From: an uncultured Muribaculaceae bacterium
GTDB taxonomy: Bacteria > Bacteroidota > Bacteroidia > Bacteroidales > Muribaculaceae
NCBI GenBank assembly: GCA_910585275.1
Contig: CAJUCW010000015.1
Coordinates: forward strand, 26,278 to 90,277
Direction of reading: 5' to 3'
Length of the DNA: 64,000 nucleotides
Position numbers and translations under genes: made by a program. Each line of letters opens with the position of its first letter. Position 1 is the first letter of the stretch. Below, one piece after another: positions 24,403 through 33,866 of this stretch. The notes beneath the pieces were generated by a model that saw nothing but the letters and a program-made list of their open reading frames with translations, had not been told where the DNA came from and searched no databases.

Positions 24403-25428
24403 ATGACTAAGATAATCCCGGTCATATTGATGCTGATGATTATCGGCATGGTTGCGGCGGCCGACGGATTCGTCGGCCGTCACGCCGCCGTGCGGGCTTT
24501 GGCAAAACGTGCGTCGGAGGGCGACGCAAAGGCTCTTTACGACCTTGCCTCGCTCCACGACCGTGGGTATGACACCATTCCCGTTGATTCGGTGCGCTCC
24601 ACCCTGCTCTATCGCCTTTCCGCCGAAAAGGGCTATCCCCCGGCGCAGAGTTATCTCGGCTTCCGTTATTTCAACGGGGAGATTGTAAGGAAGGATGTGG
24701 ATTCGGCTTTGTATTGGTTTGCCAAGGCGGCAGGAAACGGCGATGCACGTGCCGCCAACAATCTCGGTTATCTCCTTTCTAACAGCGATGCCGTGGGGCG
24801 CGATTATCCCCAGGCGTTTTATTGGCTGACTAAAGCCGCCGCTACCGGCCTCCCTGCCGCCGAGAGCCAACTCGCCGACCTTTACCGCCAAGGCCTCGGC
24901 ACGGAAAAAGATACATTGAAAGCGTCGGAACTATATATGGAAGCCATCGGAAAGGGACTTGCCGACGCGGAACTTAAACTTCTCTCTATGATGGGGCGTA
25001 AGTGGGAGAATCTTCCGGGGGATTCGGCAGTGAGGTTAGGACGCTATTATTATTCCCACCGGGCACCTTTGATTGGCGTAACGCTTTTCGAGAATGCCGC
25101 CAAGATGCTCAACCCAGATGCCCTCGCGTTGCTTGGCGACGCTTATTCGAAGGGAATCGGCGTTGATTATGACCATGACCGATCAACGGCTTATTTCCTT
25201 GCCGCCGCATTGAGAGGCAACCCCTCGGCGCAGTTCGTGATAGGGGAACTGCTTGATATTTTCCCCGATGCATTGTCTTCGGAATCGGCAGTAGAGGCGC
25301 TTGGAAGATTTTATCAAGACGCAGAGGTGCCCGAAGATGTCTATATTCCATCTTATTGGTATGGGATAGCTGCGCAACAGGGGGTGACGGATGCGGAAAA
25401 GGCGGCAAAGAGAATGTGGAATCAGTAA
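24403..25428 (+). CDS. Sel1-like repeat protein
   Basis: 341 residues from ATG 24403 (MTKIIPVILMLMIIGMVAAA gives an export signal); the ATG at 24385 lies inside the repeat cluster and is less likely. Six or more Sel1-type helical repeats can be seen: ALYDLASLHDRGYD, AQSYLGFRYFNGEI, ARAANNLGYLLSNS, AESQLADLYRQGLGTEKD, ALALLGDAYSKGIGVDYD, SAQFVIGELL. Such repeats build protein-binding solenoids, here in the periplasm. Partner unknown. Convergent with queG. Confidence 0.85.
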   Translation: MTKIIPVILMLMIIGMVAAADGFVGRHAAVRALAKRASEGDAKALYDLASLHDRGYDTIPVDSVRSTLLYRLSAEKGYPPAQSYLGFRYFNGEIVRKDVDSALYWFAKAAGNGDARAANNLGYLLSNSDAVGRDYPQAFYWLTKAAATGLPAAESQLADLYRQGLGTEKDTLKASELYMEAIGKGLADAELKLLSMMGRKWENLPGDSAVRLGRYYYSHRAPLIGVTLFENAAKMLNPDALALLGDAYSKGIGVDYDHDRSTAYFLAAALRGNPSAQFVIGELLDIFPDALSSESAVEALGRFYQDAEVPEDVYIPSYWYGIAAQQGVTDAEKAAKRMWNQ

Positions 25429-25444
25429 TTCTGATGAGGGATAA

Positions 25445-26383
25445 TCACTTTTCTTGATTTTTCAGACAATTCAGAGCGTTGCGTTTCATGCCGTCGAGTT
25501 TCGCCCGTTTTATCGGCGACCCTTTGAAGAACTTGGAAAACGCCTCTTGTGTCATCCCTGCTACAGCCGAGGCTTCAAGTTCCATGATTTTTTGCGAAGA
25601 TTGGAATTCCGGGATTCCGGTGGGTTCAACGTATCTGTTGTGCGGACACACCCTTTGGCATATATCGCATCCGAATAGGGTATGTCGTCCCGCATCCGTA
25701 GCCATTGCGGATGCCATATCCCCGGTCCATTCCCCCCGGTGTTCGATTGTGAGATAATTAAGGCATTTTGCGGAGTCGATTGTGCCGTCGGCCGAGAGCG
25801 CGCGGGTGGGACAACGCCTTATGCATTCACCGCATCCAATGCACGATGCCTCTCTCGCTTCGTCAGGAGCCACAGGAAGCGAAGTCAGTATTTCGGCAAG
25901 GAAACACCAGCTTCCGCATCTATCGACGATTATAGAGCCGTTTTTCCCCCTCTTCCCTATCCCGCTTTCCATAGCCCAGTATCTTTCGGCAAGCGGGGCG
26001 GAATCGATGCAGATGCGCCAGTCGCCTCCCAGCTGCTCCTTAAGGTTGCCTACGGCTGTTGAAAGACGCTTTCTGATGACGTCGTGATAATCCTCGCCGT
26101 ATGCATAACATGCTATAGCAGGGAGACTGTCGTCGCGAAACCGGAGGGGGGCGTAACTGAACGCCGTGCATATAACCGTGGCGGCGTTTTCCATAACTGA
26201 GTCCGGATGCCTTTTCAAGGGAGCATGGCGTGAGAGATATTCCATCCCTGCATGGCGCCCGGAAGCAATCCATTCGCCGTATTGCCGAGTCGCTTCCCCG
26301 TTCACGTCGGCCGCCTTGGCGAAACCAACGGCGATGGCGCCTGATTTCATGATTTCGGCGCGTATCTCATCTTTTATCGACAT
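25445..26383 (-). CDS. queG: Epoxyqueuosine reductase QueG
   Basis: 312 residues from ATG 26383. QueG carries out the last step of queuosine synthesis in tRNA, reducing epoxyqueuosine with cobalamin and two [4Fe-4S] clusters. The two cluster motifs are intact: CIGCGECIRRCPTRAL and CDICQRVCPHNRY, with the catalytic Asp in the middle (CIDSAPLAERYWA). It is the last gene of a likely minus-strand operon with rnhA and pdxB upstream (gaps of 37 and 41 bp). Confidence 0.95.
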   Translation of the reverse strand: MSIKDEIRAEIMKSGAIAVGFAKAADVNGEATRQYGEWIASGRHAGMEYLSRHAPLKRHPDSVMENAATVICTAFSYAPLRFRDDSLPAIACYAYGEDYHDVIRKRLSTAVGNLKEQLGGDWRICIDSAPLAERYWAMESGIGKRGKNGSIIVDRCGSWCFLAEILTSLPVAPDEAREASCIGCGECIRRCPTRALSADGTIDSAKCLNYLTIEHRGEWTGDMASAMATDAGRHTLFGCDICQRVCPHNRYVEPTGIPEFQSSQKIMELEASAVAGMTQEAFSKFFKGSPIKRAKLDGMKRNALNCLKNQEK

Positions 26384-26420
26384 ATCCGGCTCCTCCGTCA
26401 AAATCCTTCTTGATTGAAAG

Positions 26421-27086
26421 TTATTTCCTTCCGAAATCGGCAGGGATTTCGCCCCATCTTTCGGTTTGCCATTTCAGCACCTTGGCAGGGAACTGGTGAG
26501 TGTTGAGCCAGGTCACGGCACGCGCCATAAGCTCGAACACTTTCGCGTTGCGAGGCGTAGGTTTAAGCTGTGTCTTCACTTTCCTCGTGCGCGCCCATGC
26601 CATCCCCGACACCGAATCGGAATAAATGTTGTGGATTTTGCCCTGTTGCGTCATCAAAGCCATGGCGTGGACTATGGCGAGGAACTCCCCTATGTTGTTG
26701 GTGGCGTCGTCGAAAGGTCCGATACGGAACAGGGTGCGCCCCGTCATCAGTTCCACGCCCTGGTATTCCATCCTTCCCGGGTTGCCGAGGCAAGACGCAT
26801 CTACCGCCCAGGCGTCGAGATCGACTTCGGGGTTGGTCATATAGTCCGGCTGCCCGGGGCGTGGCAACGAACGGGTGCTGGCCTGCGAAAGAAACCTTCC
26901 GAGGTCGTTGCCTTCGTCTTTCCCCGAAGCACGCCTGAAGGCGTCGGCCGCTTCGGCGGGTGAGGAATAACCTTTATAGCGCGCTCCGTCGAAACCGTCT
27001 ATCTGTTCCTTGGCATCGCCCCAGTCGTCATATACACCTGGGTTGCGCCCTTTGAAAACTACGTAATACTTTTTATCTTTCGCCAT
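26421..27086 (-). CDS. rnhA: Ribonuclease H with N-terminal hybrid-binding domain
   Basis: 221 residues from ATG 27086. Residues 1-45 are the RNA/DNA hybrid-binding (viroplasmin-type) domain: KKYYVVFKGRNPGVYDDWGD ... VKGYSSPAEA-like (here YKGYSSPAEAADAF). The catalytic part starts at DAWAVDASCLGNPGRMEYQG, with Asp, then Glu in NNIGEFLAIVHA, Asp in YSDSVSGMAWA, and a last acidic residue further on. It removes RNA from RNA-DNA hybrids. Second gene from the end of the operon. Confidence 0.92.
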   Translation of the reverse strand: MAKDKKYYVVFKGRNPGVYDDWGDAKEQIDGFDGARYKGYSSPAEAADAFRRASGKDEGNDLGRFLSQASTRSLPRPGQPDYMTNPEVDLDAWAVDASCLGNPGRMEYQGVELMTGRTLFRIGPFDDATNNIGEFLAIVHAMALMTQQGKIHNIYSDSVSGMAWARTRKVKTQLKPTPRNAKVFELMARAVTWLNTHQFPAKVLKWQTERWGEIPADFGRK

Positions 27087-27127
27087 TCGGAGTGGTGTTG
27101 ACAAAATTAAATCCTTCGATTGGGTGT

Positions 27128-28141
27128 TCAGAACGTCGGCTCATGGCGATAGTCGTAGTCGCCGCGAAGCTTCTCAAAAATTTCCGGGTTGTTTCTTAAC
27201 GCTTCCATATCGGCAAACGGATTGTAAGAATCCATGATGACGGCCGGTGCGTTTTCAGGGAATCCGTTTTCCGGGCAGACGTAATCACCGCAGAGGTCGT
27301 CGGTCGGTACCTGCAAGTTAAAAAAGTCTGCCACGGCCCGAAGCGCCATGCGTGTCGCGCGTTGTTTCCCTTCGAAAGAATATCCGGCTATATGGGGTGT
27401 GGCGATGGTTGCGGCTTCAAGCAAATGGAGGTTTATGGCCGGTTCGTTTTCCCACACGTCGATTATGGCCTTTGACCGATTGTTTTCAAGATGGCGTAGC
27501 CATGCCTTGTTGTCAACCACCGGCCCTCTCGAAGTATTTATCAGAAATGCGCCCGGTTTCAGCATCGAGAGCTCCCGCTCCCCTATCAGATGGAAAGTGG
27601 GATGCTTTCCGGTTTTTGTGAGGGGCGTGTGGAGCGTGACTGCATCCGCTTCTTCAAGTAATTGTGCCAGTGGAATATAGTCGTTGTCGATATGTCCTTC
27701 TTCCTGCCTCGGGGGGTCGCATACGAGAATTCGGGCACCCAGGGCTCTCCCCCATTCCGCCACTAAGGAACCCACATGGCCGTAGCCTACTATCCCGATT
27801 GTCGAAGACGACGGATCGAACCCTTCGCGCAGAAGCGATGACCATACATACTGGGCCACACCGGGGGCGTTGCATCTCGCAGCATTCCTGATTGTCACCC
27901 CGTTGGCCTCGCACCATGGGATATCGATGTGGTCGGTGCCTATCGTGGCCGTGGCAACGAGTTTCACGTTGCTCCCTTTAAGCAGGTTTTCATCGCAACG
28001 GGTGCGGGTCCGCGTGATTATCGCGTCGGCATCCTTCACAAGCGCCGCATCGATTTTGTCCGGGGCGCAATAAATCACTTCTCCGGAGTTTTCGAGCCTT
28101 CCTTCTATAAAGGGTATTTTATTATCGACTATGAATTTCAT
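27128..28141 (-). CDS. pdxB: 4-phosphoerythronate dehydrogenase PdxB
   Basis: 337 residues, D-isomer 2-hydroxyacid dehydrogenase fold. GIVGYGHVGSLVAEW is the NAD-binding glycine motif; RTRTRCDENLL, the Arg in LINTSRGPVVDNKAW, Glu in VWENEP and His in ATPHIAGYSFEGK give the active site. The C-terminal dimerisation region is specific to PdxB rather than SerA. It oxidises 4-phosphoerythronate in pyridoxal phosphate synthesis. Confidence 0.93.
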   Translation of the reverse strand: MKFIVDNKIPFIEGRLENSGEVIYCAPDKIDAALVKDADAIITRTRTRCDENLLKGSNVKLVATATIGTDHIDIPWCEANGVTIRNAARCNAPGVAQYVWSSLLREGFDPSSSTIGIVGYGHVGSLVAEWGRALGARILVCDPPRQEEGHIDNDYIPLAQLLEEADAVTLHTPLTKTGKHPTFHLIGERELSMLKPGAFLINTSRGPVVDNKAWLRHLENNRSKAIIDVWENEPAINLHLLEAATIATPHIAGYSFEGKQRATRMALRAVADFFNLQVPTDDLCGDYVCPENGFPENAPAVIMDSYNPFADMEALRNNPEIFEKLRGDYDYRHEPTF

Positions 28142-28186
28142 TATCCGTTTTTTTATTATTGTCCCCCCTGTTCTGTCGTTGTTGGG

Positions 28187-29161
28187 TTACGACAGCAGCA
28201 TCATACCTACGAAGAATCCTATATATACCACAGCGGGGATGGCTGTCAGTAGCCATTCCCTGCGGATGTTCCATAATGCGCAAAGATTGGCCACCTGCAC
28301 GGCAACCGTGAAATATAATGTGGCTATGTAGGCCATCATATTGGAAAAATCTATGATTATGCAGATAATACTCATTACGCCCACAAGGCTTATCGACATG
28401 TTGAGGGCGTTGATTCTCGAATTGCCGGCATAGAGCTTGATGCTGTTGTTAAGGCCGAGCATAATGCCGAAAAACGAGGCTAAGCCTACGCTCACCATCA
28501 GGAGAAAGAGGTCGGGGGCTTGTGCGAACCCGTTGAAAAGGTTGGTGAATTCCGGCATTCTGAACCATTCCGGATTAATAATACCTAACCCCACCCCTAC
28601 CCAATACGGTGCGATTATGCCCATCCCCATGGCAAGGAATTCCTTGATGCGGAATGCTTTCATCACGATGGCGGCTATGACGTAAGGCAAGATGAAGGGG
28701 ATGAATGCATATTGCACCATCGAACCTACGGAAAACATAGTGCCGATCAGAAACATCTGCTGGGTGGCATTGCTTTGGCGGTAGCAGCCGAACAGCACCG
28801 ACAGCGACATCAGGTTTACTGCACAAATCAGTGTGGATGTTGAAAGATGGTCGGTGATCCAGGGGTTTGAGGCCGTGAGCACAAGGAACAATGCCGGGAG
28901 CACCGGCTGTGTTGACCTTATGAAGTTGTAGTGACGGTTTAGCAGAAACGCTCCTACTGCTATCAGCGCTATCCCTGCCGTGTTGATTATCCATGACCAC
29001 AATGGCGGTATTTCCCATAGGTTGGGCGAACGCAGACATATGCCGAGTTCCCCGGACAGCCGCGATTCATGCCCGCAAAAATATGCAAGCGCACACATGG
29101 CCCCCGCCGCCAATGCGGCGAGGACCATGCCTGTCTTTCCTATTCCTTTCCGGCGTGTCAT
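28187..29161 (-). CDS. Polytopic inner-membrane protein of unknown function
   Basis: 324 residues with about nine or ten hydrophobic segments, such as GMVLAALAAGAMCALAYFCG, AGIALIAVGAFLLNR, FIPFILPYVIAAIVMKAF, LLMVSVGLASFFGIMLGL and AYIATLYFTVAVQVANLCAL. The pattern recalls DUF6427-type Bacteroidota membrane proteins, but I could not confirm the family. It lies 9 bp after the RlmL-type gene and so is likely co-transcribed with it. Confidence 0.75.
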   Translation of the reverse strand: MTRRKGIGKTGMVLAALAAGAMCALAYFCGHESRLSGELGICLRSPNLWEIPPLWSWIINTAGIALIAVGAFLLNRHYNFIRSTQPVLPALFLVLTASNPWITDHLSTSTLICAVNLMSLSVLFGCYRQSNATQQMFLIGTMFSVGSMVQYAFIPFILPYVIAAIVMKAFRIKEFLAMGMGIIAPYWVGVGLGIINPEWFRMPEFTNLFNGFAQAPDLFLLMVSVGLASFFGIMLGLNNSIKLYAGNSRINALNMSISLVGVMSIICIIIDFSNMMAYIATLYFTVAVQVANLCALWNIRREWLLTAIPAVVYIGFFVGMMLLS

Positions 29162-29170
29162 CTGCCGGGA

Positions 29171-30928
29171 TCAATCTTCGTCATCTTGCTTCTTCCATCC
29201 CTTGCGAGAACGCATGTGGACGGTGTTGATTATTCTCTCCGACGATTCCGGCAACCTGGGGCCTTTGGAATTTGCAGGATTGTACCCTCCACGGTCGTTC
29301 CTGTCATTGCGAAATCCCCCGCGTTCGTTCTTATTGCCACGGAATCCCCCGCGTTCGTTCCCGTTCCTGTCGCTACGGAACCCTCCACGGTCATTCCTGT
29401 CGCCACGGAATCCCCCGCGGTCGTTTCTGTCGCCACGGAATCCACCGCGGTCTCCCCTCTCTGAGCCTTTTTCACGGTCGTAGGGACGCGACTGGGGTTT
29501 GGGACGATTGTAGCTTCGGTTGTCGCCTTTGTCGCGGCTGTAGGGGCGGCTTTCGAAGTCATCGTCGTCGTCATGACGGAAGCCTCCTCTCGGGGCGGCG
29601 TCGAACGAACGTTTGTTCTCGTCTCTGTTGAACGGCTTTTTCTTCTTGCGGTCGTCGGTCATCCCTTTGCCGCTGTTGAATTTCTTTGCCTGGCGTTCCC
29701 AGTCGTCATCGGAGATGTGGCGCACTTTCTTGGGGCCTTGTTCTTTCTTTGCATCGGGGTTGCTCACGCTTCCCCCTTCCGCGCGGAAATCGGAATAGCG
29801 TCCGTCAAACAGCACGTATTCGCGCAGGCTGCATTCGAGGCTGCCGTTGTGGAGCGGAATCTTTATCGACGGCTTGAGTCCGATTTCGGCAAACTGCTCG
29901 TCGCGGTATCCTATGATCCATGCATGCCATCCCTTGAAATACGTCTTTAGCGTGGAGCCGATGCTCTTGTAAAGCAGATTTATGTTGTCAGGTTTAAGCC
30001 TTTCTCCGTAGGGAGGGTTGGTCACCATGACCCCTTCCGGAGCGTTGTCGGTCCAGTCCACGAGAGGTTTGCATTGGATATCGACCATGTCATCTACGCG
30101 TGCCGACTTGATATTCTTGCGTGCAATCATCACGGCCTCGGGAGAGATGTCGCCGCCGTAAATCTTATAGGCGAATTCGCGCTCCGCGGAATCGTCGTTG
30201 TAGATTTCCTCGAAGAGTTCCTCGTCGAAATCCGGCCATTTCTCGAAGGCGAAACTCTCGCGATAAATGCCCGGGTTGATATTGGCGGCTATAAGGGCGG
30301 CCTCTATCAGGAAAGTGCCGGAACCGCACATGGGGTCAACGAAATCGCAGTCGCCCCGCCAGCCCGTTTTCATGATTATTCCGGCGGCAAGCACCTCGTT
30401 GATGGGCGCTTCGGTCTGTTCCGTGCGGTATCCGCGCTTCGACAGCGGTTCGCCGCTCGAATCGAGCGAGATTGTGACGCGGTTGTCGGAGATATGCACG
30501 TTAAGCTGTATGTCGGCCCCGCTGAGGCGGATTGAGGGACGTCGGCCGTATTTGTCGTTGAAATGGTCGGCGATTCCGTCTTTTACGCGGTATGTCACAA
30601 ACTTGGAGTGGTTGAATTCCGCGCTGTTCACCGTAGAATCAATCGAGAAGGTGGAATCGACGGTCATAAACTGTTCCCAGTCCAGGTCGCGGACGTAGTC
30701 ATACAGTTCATCGGTAGAATCCGCTGTGAATTTCACGATTGGCTTCAGGATTCTAAGGGCGGTTCTGCAGCAGAGGTTGGCACGATACATAAGTTCGTTG
30801 TCGCCTTCGAATGTGACCATACGCAGACCCATCTCCACGTTTTCCGCGCCGAGTTCTATGAGTTCGTCGCGGAGCACATCCTCCAGCCCCTGGAAAGTCT
30901 TGGCGACCATCTGGAATTTAGTTTCCAT
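29171..30928 (-). CDS. RlmL/RlmK-type THUMP-domain rRNA methyltransferase with RGG-rich tail
   Basis: 585 residues. N-terminal THUMP region (about 1-160), then a class I methyltransferase with DPMCGSGTFLIEAALIAANI, GGDISPEAV and the catalytic TNPPYGERL, as in the 23S rRNA m2G2445 enzyme. From about 390 the protein turns into a basic, disordered extension; about 490-550 has repeated RGGFRGDRND units (five or six copies, 24-30 bp each in DNA), an RGG-box like that of RNA-binding proteins. The usual enzyme ends near residue 385, so the tail is an addition of about 200 residues. Confidence 0.88.
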   Translation of the reverse strand: METKFQMVAKTFQGLEDVLRDELIELGAENVEMGLRMVTFEGDNELMYRANLCCRTALRILKPIVKFTADSTDELYDYVRDLDWEQFMTVDSTFSIDSTVNSAEFNHSKFVTYRVKDGIADHFNDKYGRRPSIRLSGADIQLNVHISDNRVTISLDSSGEPLSKRGYRTEQTEAPINEVLAAGIIMKTGWRGDCDFVDPMCGSGTFLIEAALIAANINPGIYRESFAFEKWPDFDEELFEEIYNDDSAEREFAYKIYGGDISPEAVMIARKNIKSARVDDMVDIQCKPLVDWTDNAPEGVMVTNPPYGERLKPDNINLLYKSIGSTLKTYFKGWHAWIIGYRDEQFAEIGLKPSIKIPLHNGSLECSLREYVLFDGRYSDFRAEGGSVSNPDAKKEQGPKKVRHISDDDWERQAKKFNSGKGMTDDRKKKKPFNRDENKRSFDAAPRGGFRHDDDDDFESRPYSRDKGDNRSYNRPKPQSRPYDREKGSERGDRGGFRGDRNDRGGFRGDRNDRGGFRSDRNGNERGGFRGNKNERGGFRNDRNDRGGYNPANSKGPRLPESSERIINTVHMRSRKGWKKQDDED

Positions 30929-31056
30929 CTTTCTTTAATCGATTTTGCGGGCTTGTCAGAATCTGATTCGCCCTCGGTGTTGTTTTGTTATGAGGATTAA
31001 AATTATTTCTGTTTGTTTGGGGGGATGTCCCCCTCTATAAGCGGTTTGTCCGGTTG

Positions 31057-32430
31057 TCAGTAGGAAAAATCTCCGAAAGAAATTGTTTCCCCTCCGGGTT
31101 CGTGCCTGTAGTCGTCACGTTTCCTGCCGGGGGCATTCTTTTCCGAAATGCGCTGTAGTTCGTCGTTGAAGCGTGGCTCACGGTTGTAGGTCGGCACGCT
31201 TTCCACAAGAGCGATCACATCATGGTCGTCAAACTGCGATGGCTTCAGCACTGCATATTTTAGTTTTGCGGCGTTGCGGCGTTGTTTTATGACCTTATCC
31301 GCACCGTAAACCTCCGCAATACGTTCGTTCGACTCCTCTTTGCGCTGTTTCTCTTCTTCCTTGTCTTTGATGCCTTCGAATAGAATTGGCCCTTCTTTTT
31401 TGTCCCCTTCTTTCGTTTTGCGGTCAACCAATGTCACGTCGAATCCCGATGCGAGTACGGTGATTTTTACCTTGTCTTCGAGTTCCGGATTGTCGCCTAT
31501 ACCCCATTTTACGTCGATGCTCGACGGCAGTTTCGAGGTGAACTGCGTGATTTCAGCAATTTCTTCCGCCCGGAGTGGGTTTTTTGCCTGTCGGGAGCAG
31601 GTGAATTTGAAAAGCAGACGCTTTGAAGTGTTGATGTCGTGTGCTTTAAGCAGCGGCGAATGCAGGGCGTTGTGGATGGCGTCGGAGATGCGGTGCTCCC
31701 CTTCCCCGTAAGCCGTTGAAATGATTGCGGTGCCGCTGTCTTTCAACGTGGTTTTTACGTCCTGGAAATCGACGTTGATGTAGCATTTTTCGGATATGAT
31801 GTCGGAGATGCTTCGTGCGGCGTTGGCGAGAGTGTCGTCGGCCTTTTCAAAGCAGTTGAAAAGGTTGTAGTCCTTGTAAAGCTCGATAAGGTTCTCGTTG
31901 TTGATTACGAGCAGCGCATCAACGTGTTCCCTCATTTCGTTGGCTCCGTCAAGGGCCTTGAGAATTTTCTTCTCTCCCTCGAAAAGGAACGGCACGGTCA
32001 CGATTCCTATTGTTAGCATCCCCGCTTCTTTTGCCAGGCGTGCCACCACGGGGGCGGCTCCGGTGCCTGTGCCTCCGCCCATTCCGGCGGTTATAAACAC
32101 CATTTCCGTGCCGTCTTCAAAGAGCTTCTGGATGTCTCTCGAGCTCTCTTCGGCACATTGCCTTCCCACTTCCGGGTTGTTGCCTGCCCCACGCCCGTGG
32201 GTCACGTCCCAGCCGAGCAGAAGCTTTGTCGGGATGTCCATGTCGTTGAGATGTTGCCTGTCGGTGTTGCAGACAACGAAACTCACGTTGGGTATATTTT
32301 GGTGAAACATATAATTGACGGCATTGCTCCCGCCTCCGCCCACTCCTATCACCTTTATAATCGATGCGTTGGGGTCGTCGAGAAATGTGCTGTCGTCAGC
32401 TATGTCGTATATTCTGGTGTCTTCGTCCAT
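31057..32430 (-). CDS. ftsZ: Cell division protein FtsZ
   Basis: 457 residues. Tubulin-like GTPase that forms the division ring. IKVIGVGGGGSNAVNYM at the start, the signature GGGTGTGAAPVVA near residue 105 and the T7 loop NVDFQDVKTTLKDSGTA, whose Asp completes the GTPase site of the next subunit. The C-terminal linker (from about 330) is charged and ends in a short conserved peptide (GGETISFGDFSY). It is the last gene of the dcw cluster, as is common in this phylum. Confidence 0.98.
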   Translation of the reverse strand: MDEDTRIYDIADDSTFLDDPNASIIKVIGVGGGGSNAVNYMFHQNIPNVSFVVCNTDRQHLNDMDIPTKLLLGWDVTHGRGAGNNPEVGRQCAEESSRDIQKLFEDGTEMVFITAGMGGGTGTGAAPVVARLAKEAGMLTIGIVTVPFLFEGEKKILKALDGANEMREHVDALLVINNENLIELYKDYNLFNCFEKADDTLANAARSISDIISEKCYINVDFQDVKTTLKDSGTAIISTAYGEGEHRISDAIHNALHSPLLKAHDINTSKRLLFKFTCSRQAKNPLRAEEIAEITQFTSKLPSSIDVKWGIGDNPELEDKVKITVLASGFDVTLVDRKTKEGDKKEGPILFEGIKDKEEEKQRKEESNERIAEVYGADKVIKQRRNAAKLKYAVLKPSQFDDHDVIALVESVPTYNREPRFNDELQRISEKNAPGRKRDDYRHEPGGETISFGDFSY

Positions 32431-32483
32431 GTCTGGGAATGGTGTTTACTTTGGTGTGGATGGGAAACTTGTTGGGATATAGC

Positions 32484-33821
32484 TCATTCGATGAGGTCGG
32501 AATTGTCTTCGGGGCCGCCTCCGAAAATGTTGGCGAGTCTGGTTTTGAATCCCGACATGAAAGAATTCGTCTTCCCTTTCCGTCTTTTCCTTTCCGTTTC
32601 TTCTTCTTCTACTTCCGGCTCGGGAAGCGGCAGAGGCGCTTCGCCTGTCGCCGGAACTTCTTTGTGGTCAGGTTCTTTAAGGCATTCTGCTTCGCTAAGG
32701 GTGGCTCCGGCATACATTATGCTGACGATTTCCTCCAAATCATGTCCGGGGGTTTTGCTTTCGTCAACCGTGACATAATTCGGGAGCTTCCCTTTCCTTA
32801 CGGGTAGATTGCTTTGTTGGGCGAGAAGGTCGGTAATGCCCTGCAGCCTGACGCCTCCTCCGATGCAGATGATTCCGCCGGGAAGGTCGGATTCTTTCAA
32901 GCCGGCATATTCCATCTGTTCCACGATGTTGGCCACAATCTCTTCCGAGCGTGCCACCACAAGGTTGCCGACGTCTGAAAGTTTCACGCCGTTGAGATTG
33001 AGCGATGACTGGGTGTCGCGGGGTATGGCGTTGCCGGAGGTTATTTTGATGTCTTCCGCGTTCTCTTCGAGCACGTTAAGGGAGGTGATGTCGCGCGTTA
33101 TGTTGCGTCCTCCTAACGGGAGGGTGGCGAAATATGCGAGACATCCTTTGCGATAAATCGACACAGTTGTGGTTTCCGCGCCCAAATCCACAAGCATGCA
33201 TCCGAGACGTTTTTCATCGGGTGTGAGAATAAGATGGCCCGTGGCAAGGGCGGTGACCACAAATCCGTTGATTCGAATGTTGAGTTTGTCGGAGATGGTG
33301 CGTGTGAGGTTGCGTTTCAGTTCCGGACGGCACACGATAAGGTCGTAGGTGGCTTCGATGAAGTTGCCTACAATTCCCTTCGGAGAATGCGTTTCCGATT
33401 TTCCGACTTTGTAAAGCCTCGACACTGCGTCAACCACCTCCAGAGAGTTGTCGATTGCAGTGCGCATGGCATCGTTGCGCAGACGGTTGAGGATATCGTC
33501 CGAGATTTCGGTCTCGTCGGGGAGATTGATGTGGACTTCCGTAGGGATGCTTCTCAGAGAGCGTCCGGAAAGACCTACAAAAAGACCCTTTATCTTCTTG
33601 GGCGCCACGCCGGTGCGGCGTTCGAGCCTGTCGATGATGCGGGCCACTTTTACAGATGTCTCCTCCAGGTTCTGGATAATGCCGTAGCGCACGGCATCCA
33701 CGCCTTTTTCCTGCTCTACTGCAATCACCTCAAGATGACCCTCGCCATAGGTTCTCCCCACGGCGGCTATGATTTTCGAGCTGCTTATTTCAATAGCTGC
33801 TATATATCTCTCCTCACTCAT
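32484..33821 (-). CDS. ftsA: Cell division protein FtsA
   Basis: 445 residues, actin-like ATPase that ties FtsZ to the membrane. YIAAIEISSSKIIAAVGR (phosphate-1 loop), the SHS2/1C domain with GLFVGLSGRSLRS, LVDLGAETTTVSIYRKG (phosphate-2) and GIICIGGGVRLQGI (adenosine motif) are in order. A proline/glutamate linker leads to a C-terminal helix (FKTRLANIFGG), the likely membrane-targeting amphipathic helix. 53 bp upstream of ftsZ. Confidence 0.97.
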   Translation of the reverse strand: MSEERYIAAIEISSSKIIAAVGRTYGEGHLEVIAVEQEKGVDAVRYGIIQNLEETSVKVARIIDRLERRTGVAPKKIKGLFVGLSGRSLRSIPTEVHINLPDETEISDDILNRLRNDAMRTAIDNSLEVVDAVSRLYKVGKSETHSPKGIVGNFIEATYDLIVCRPELKRNLTRTISDKLNIRINGFVVTALATGHLILTPDEKRLGCMLVDLGAETTTVSIYRKGCLAYFATLPLGGRNITRDITSLNVLEENAEDIKITSGNAIPRDTQSSLNLNGVKLSDVGNLVVARSEEIVANIVEQMEYAGLKESDLPGGIICIGGGVRLQGITDLLAQQSNLPVRKGKLPNYVTVDESKTPGHDLEEIVSIMYAGATLSEAECLKEPDHKEVPATGEAPLPLPEPEVEEEETERKRRKGKTNSFMSGFKTRLANIFGGGPEDNSDLIE

Positions 33822-33866
33822 CTGTGTTACTGTTCTTTGTTAATAACGGCTTCCGGTCCAAATGGT

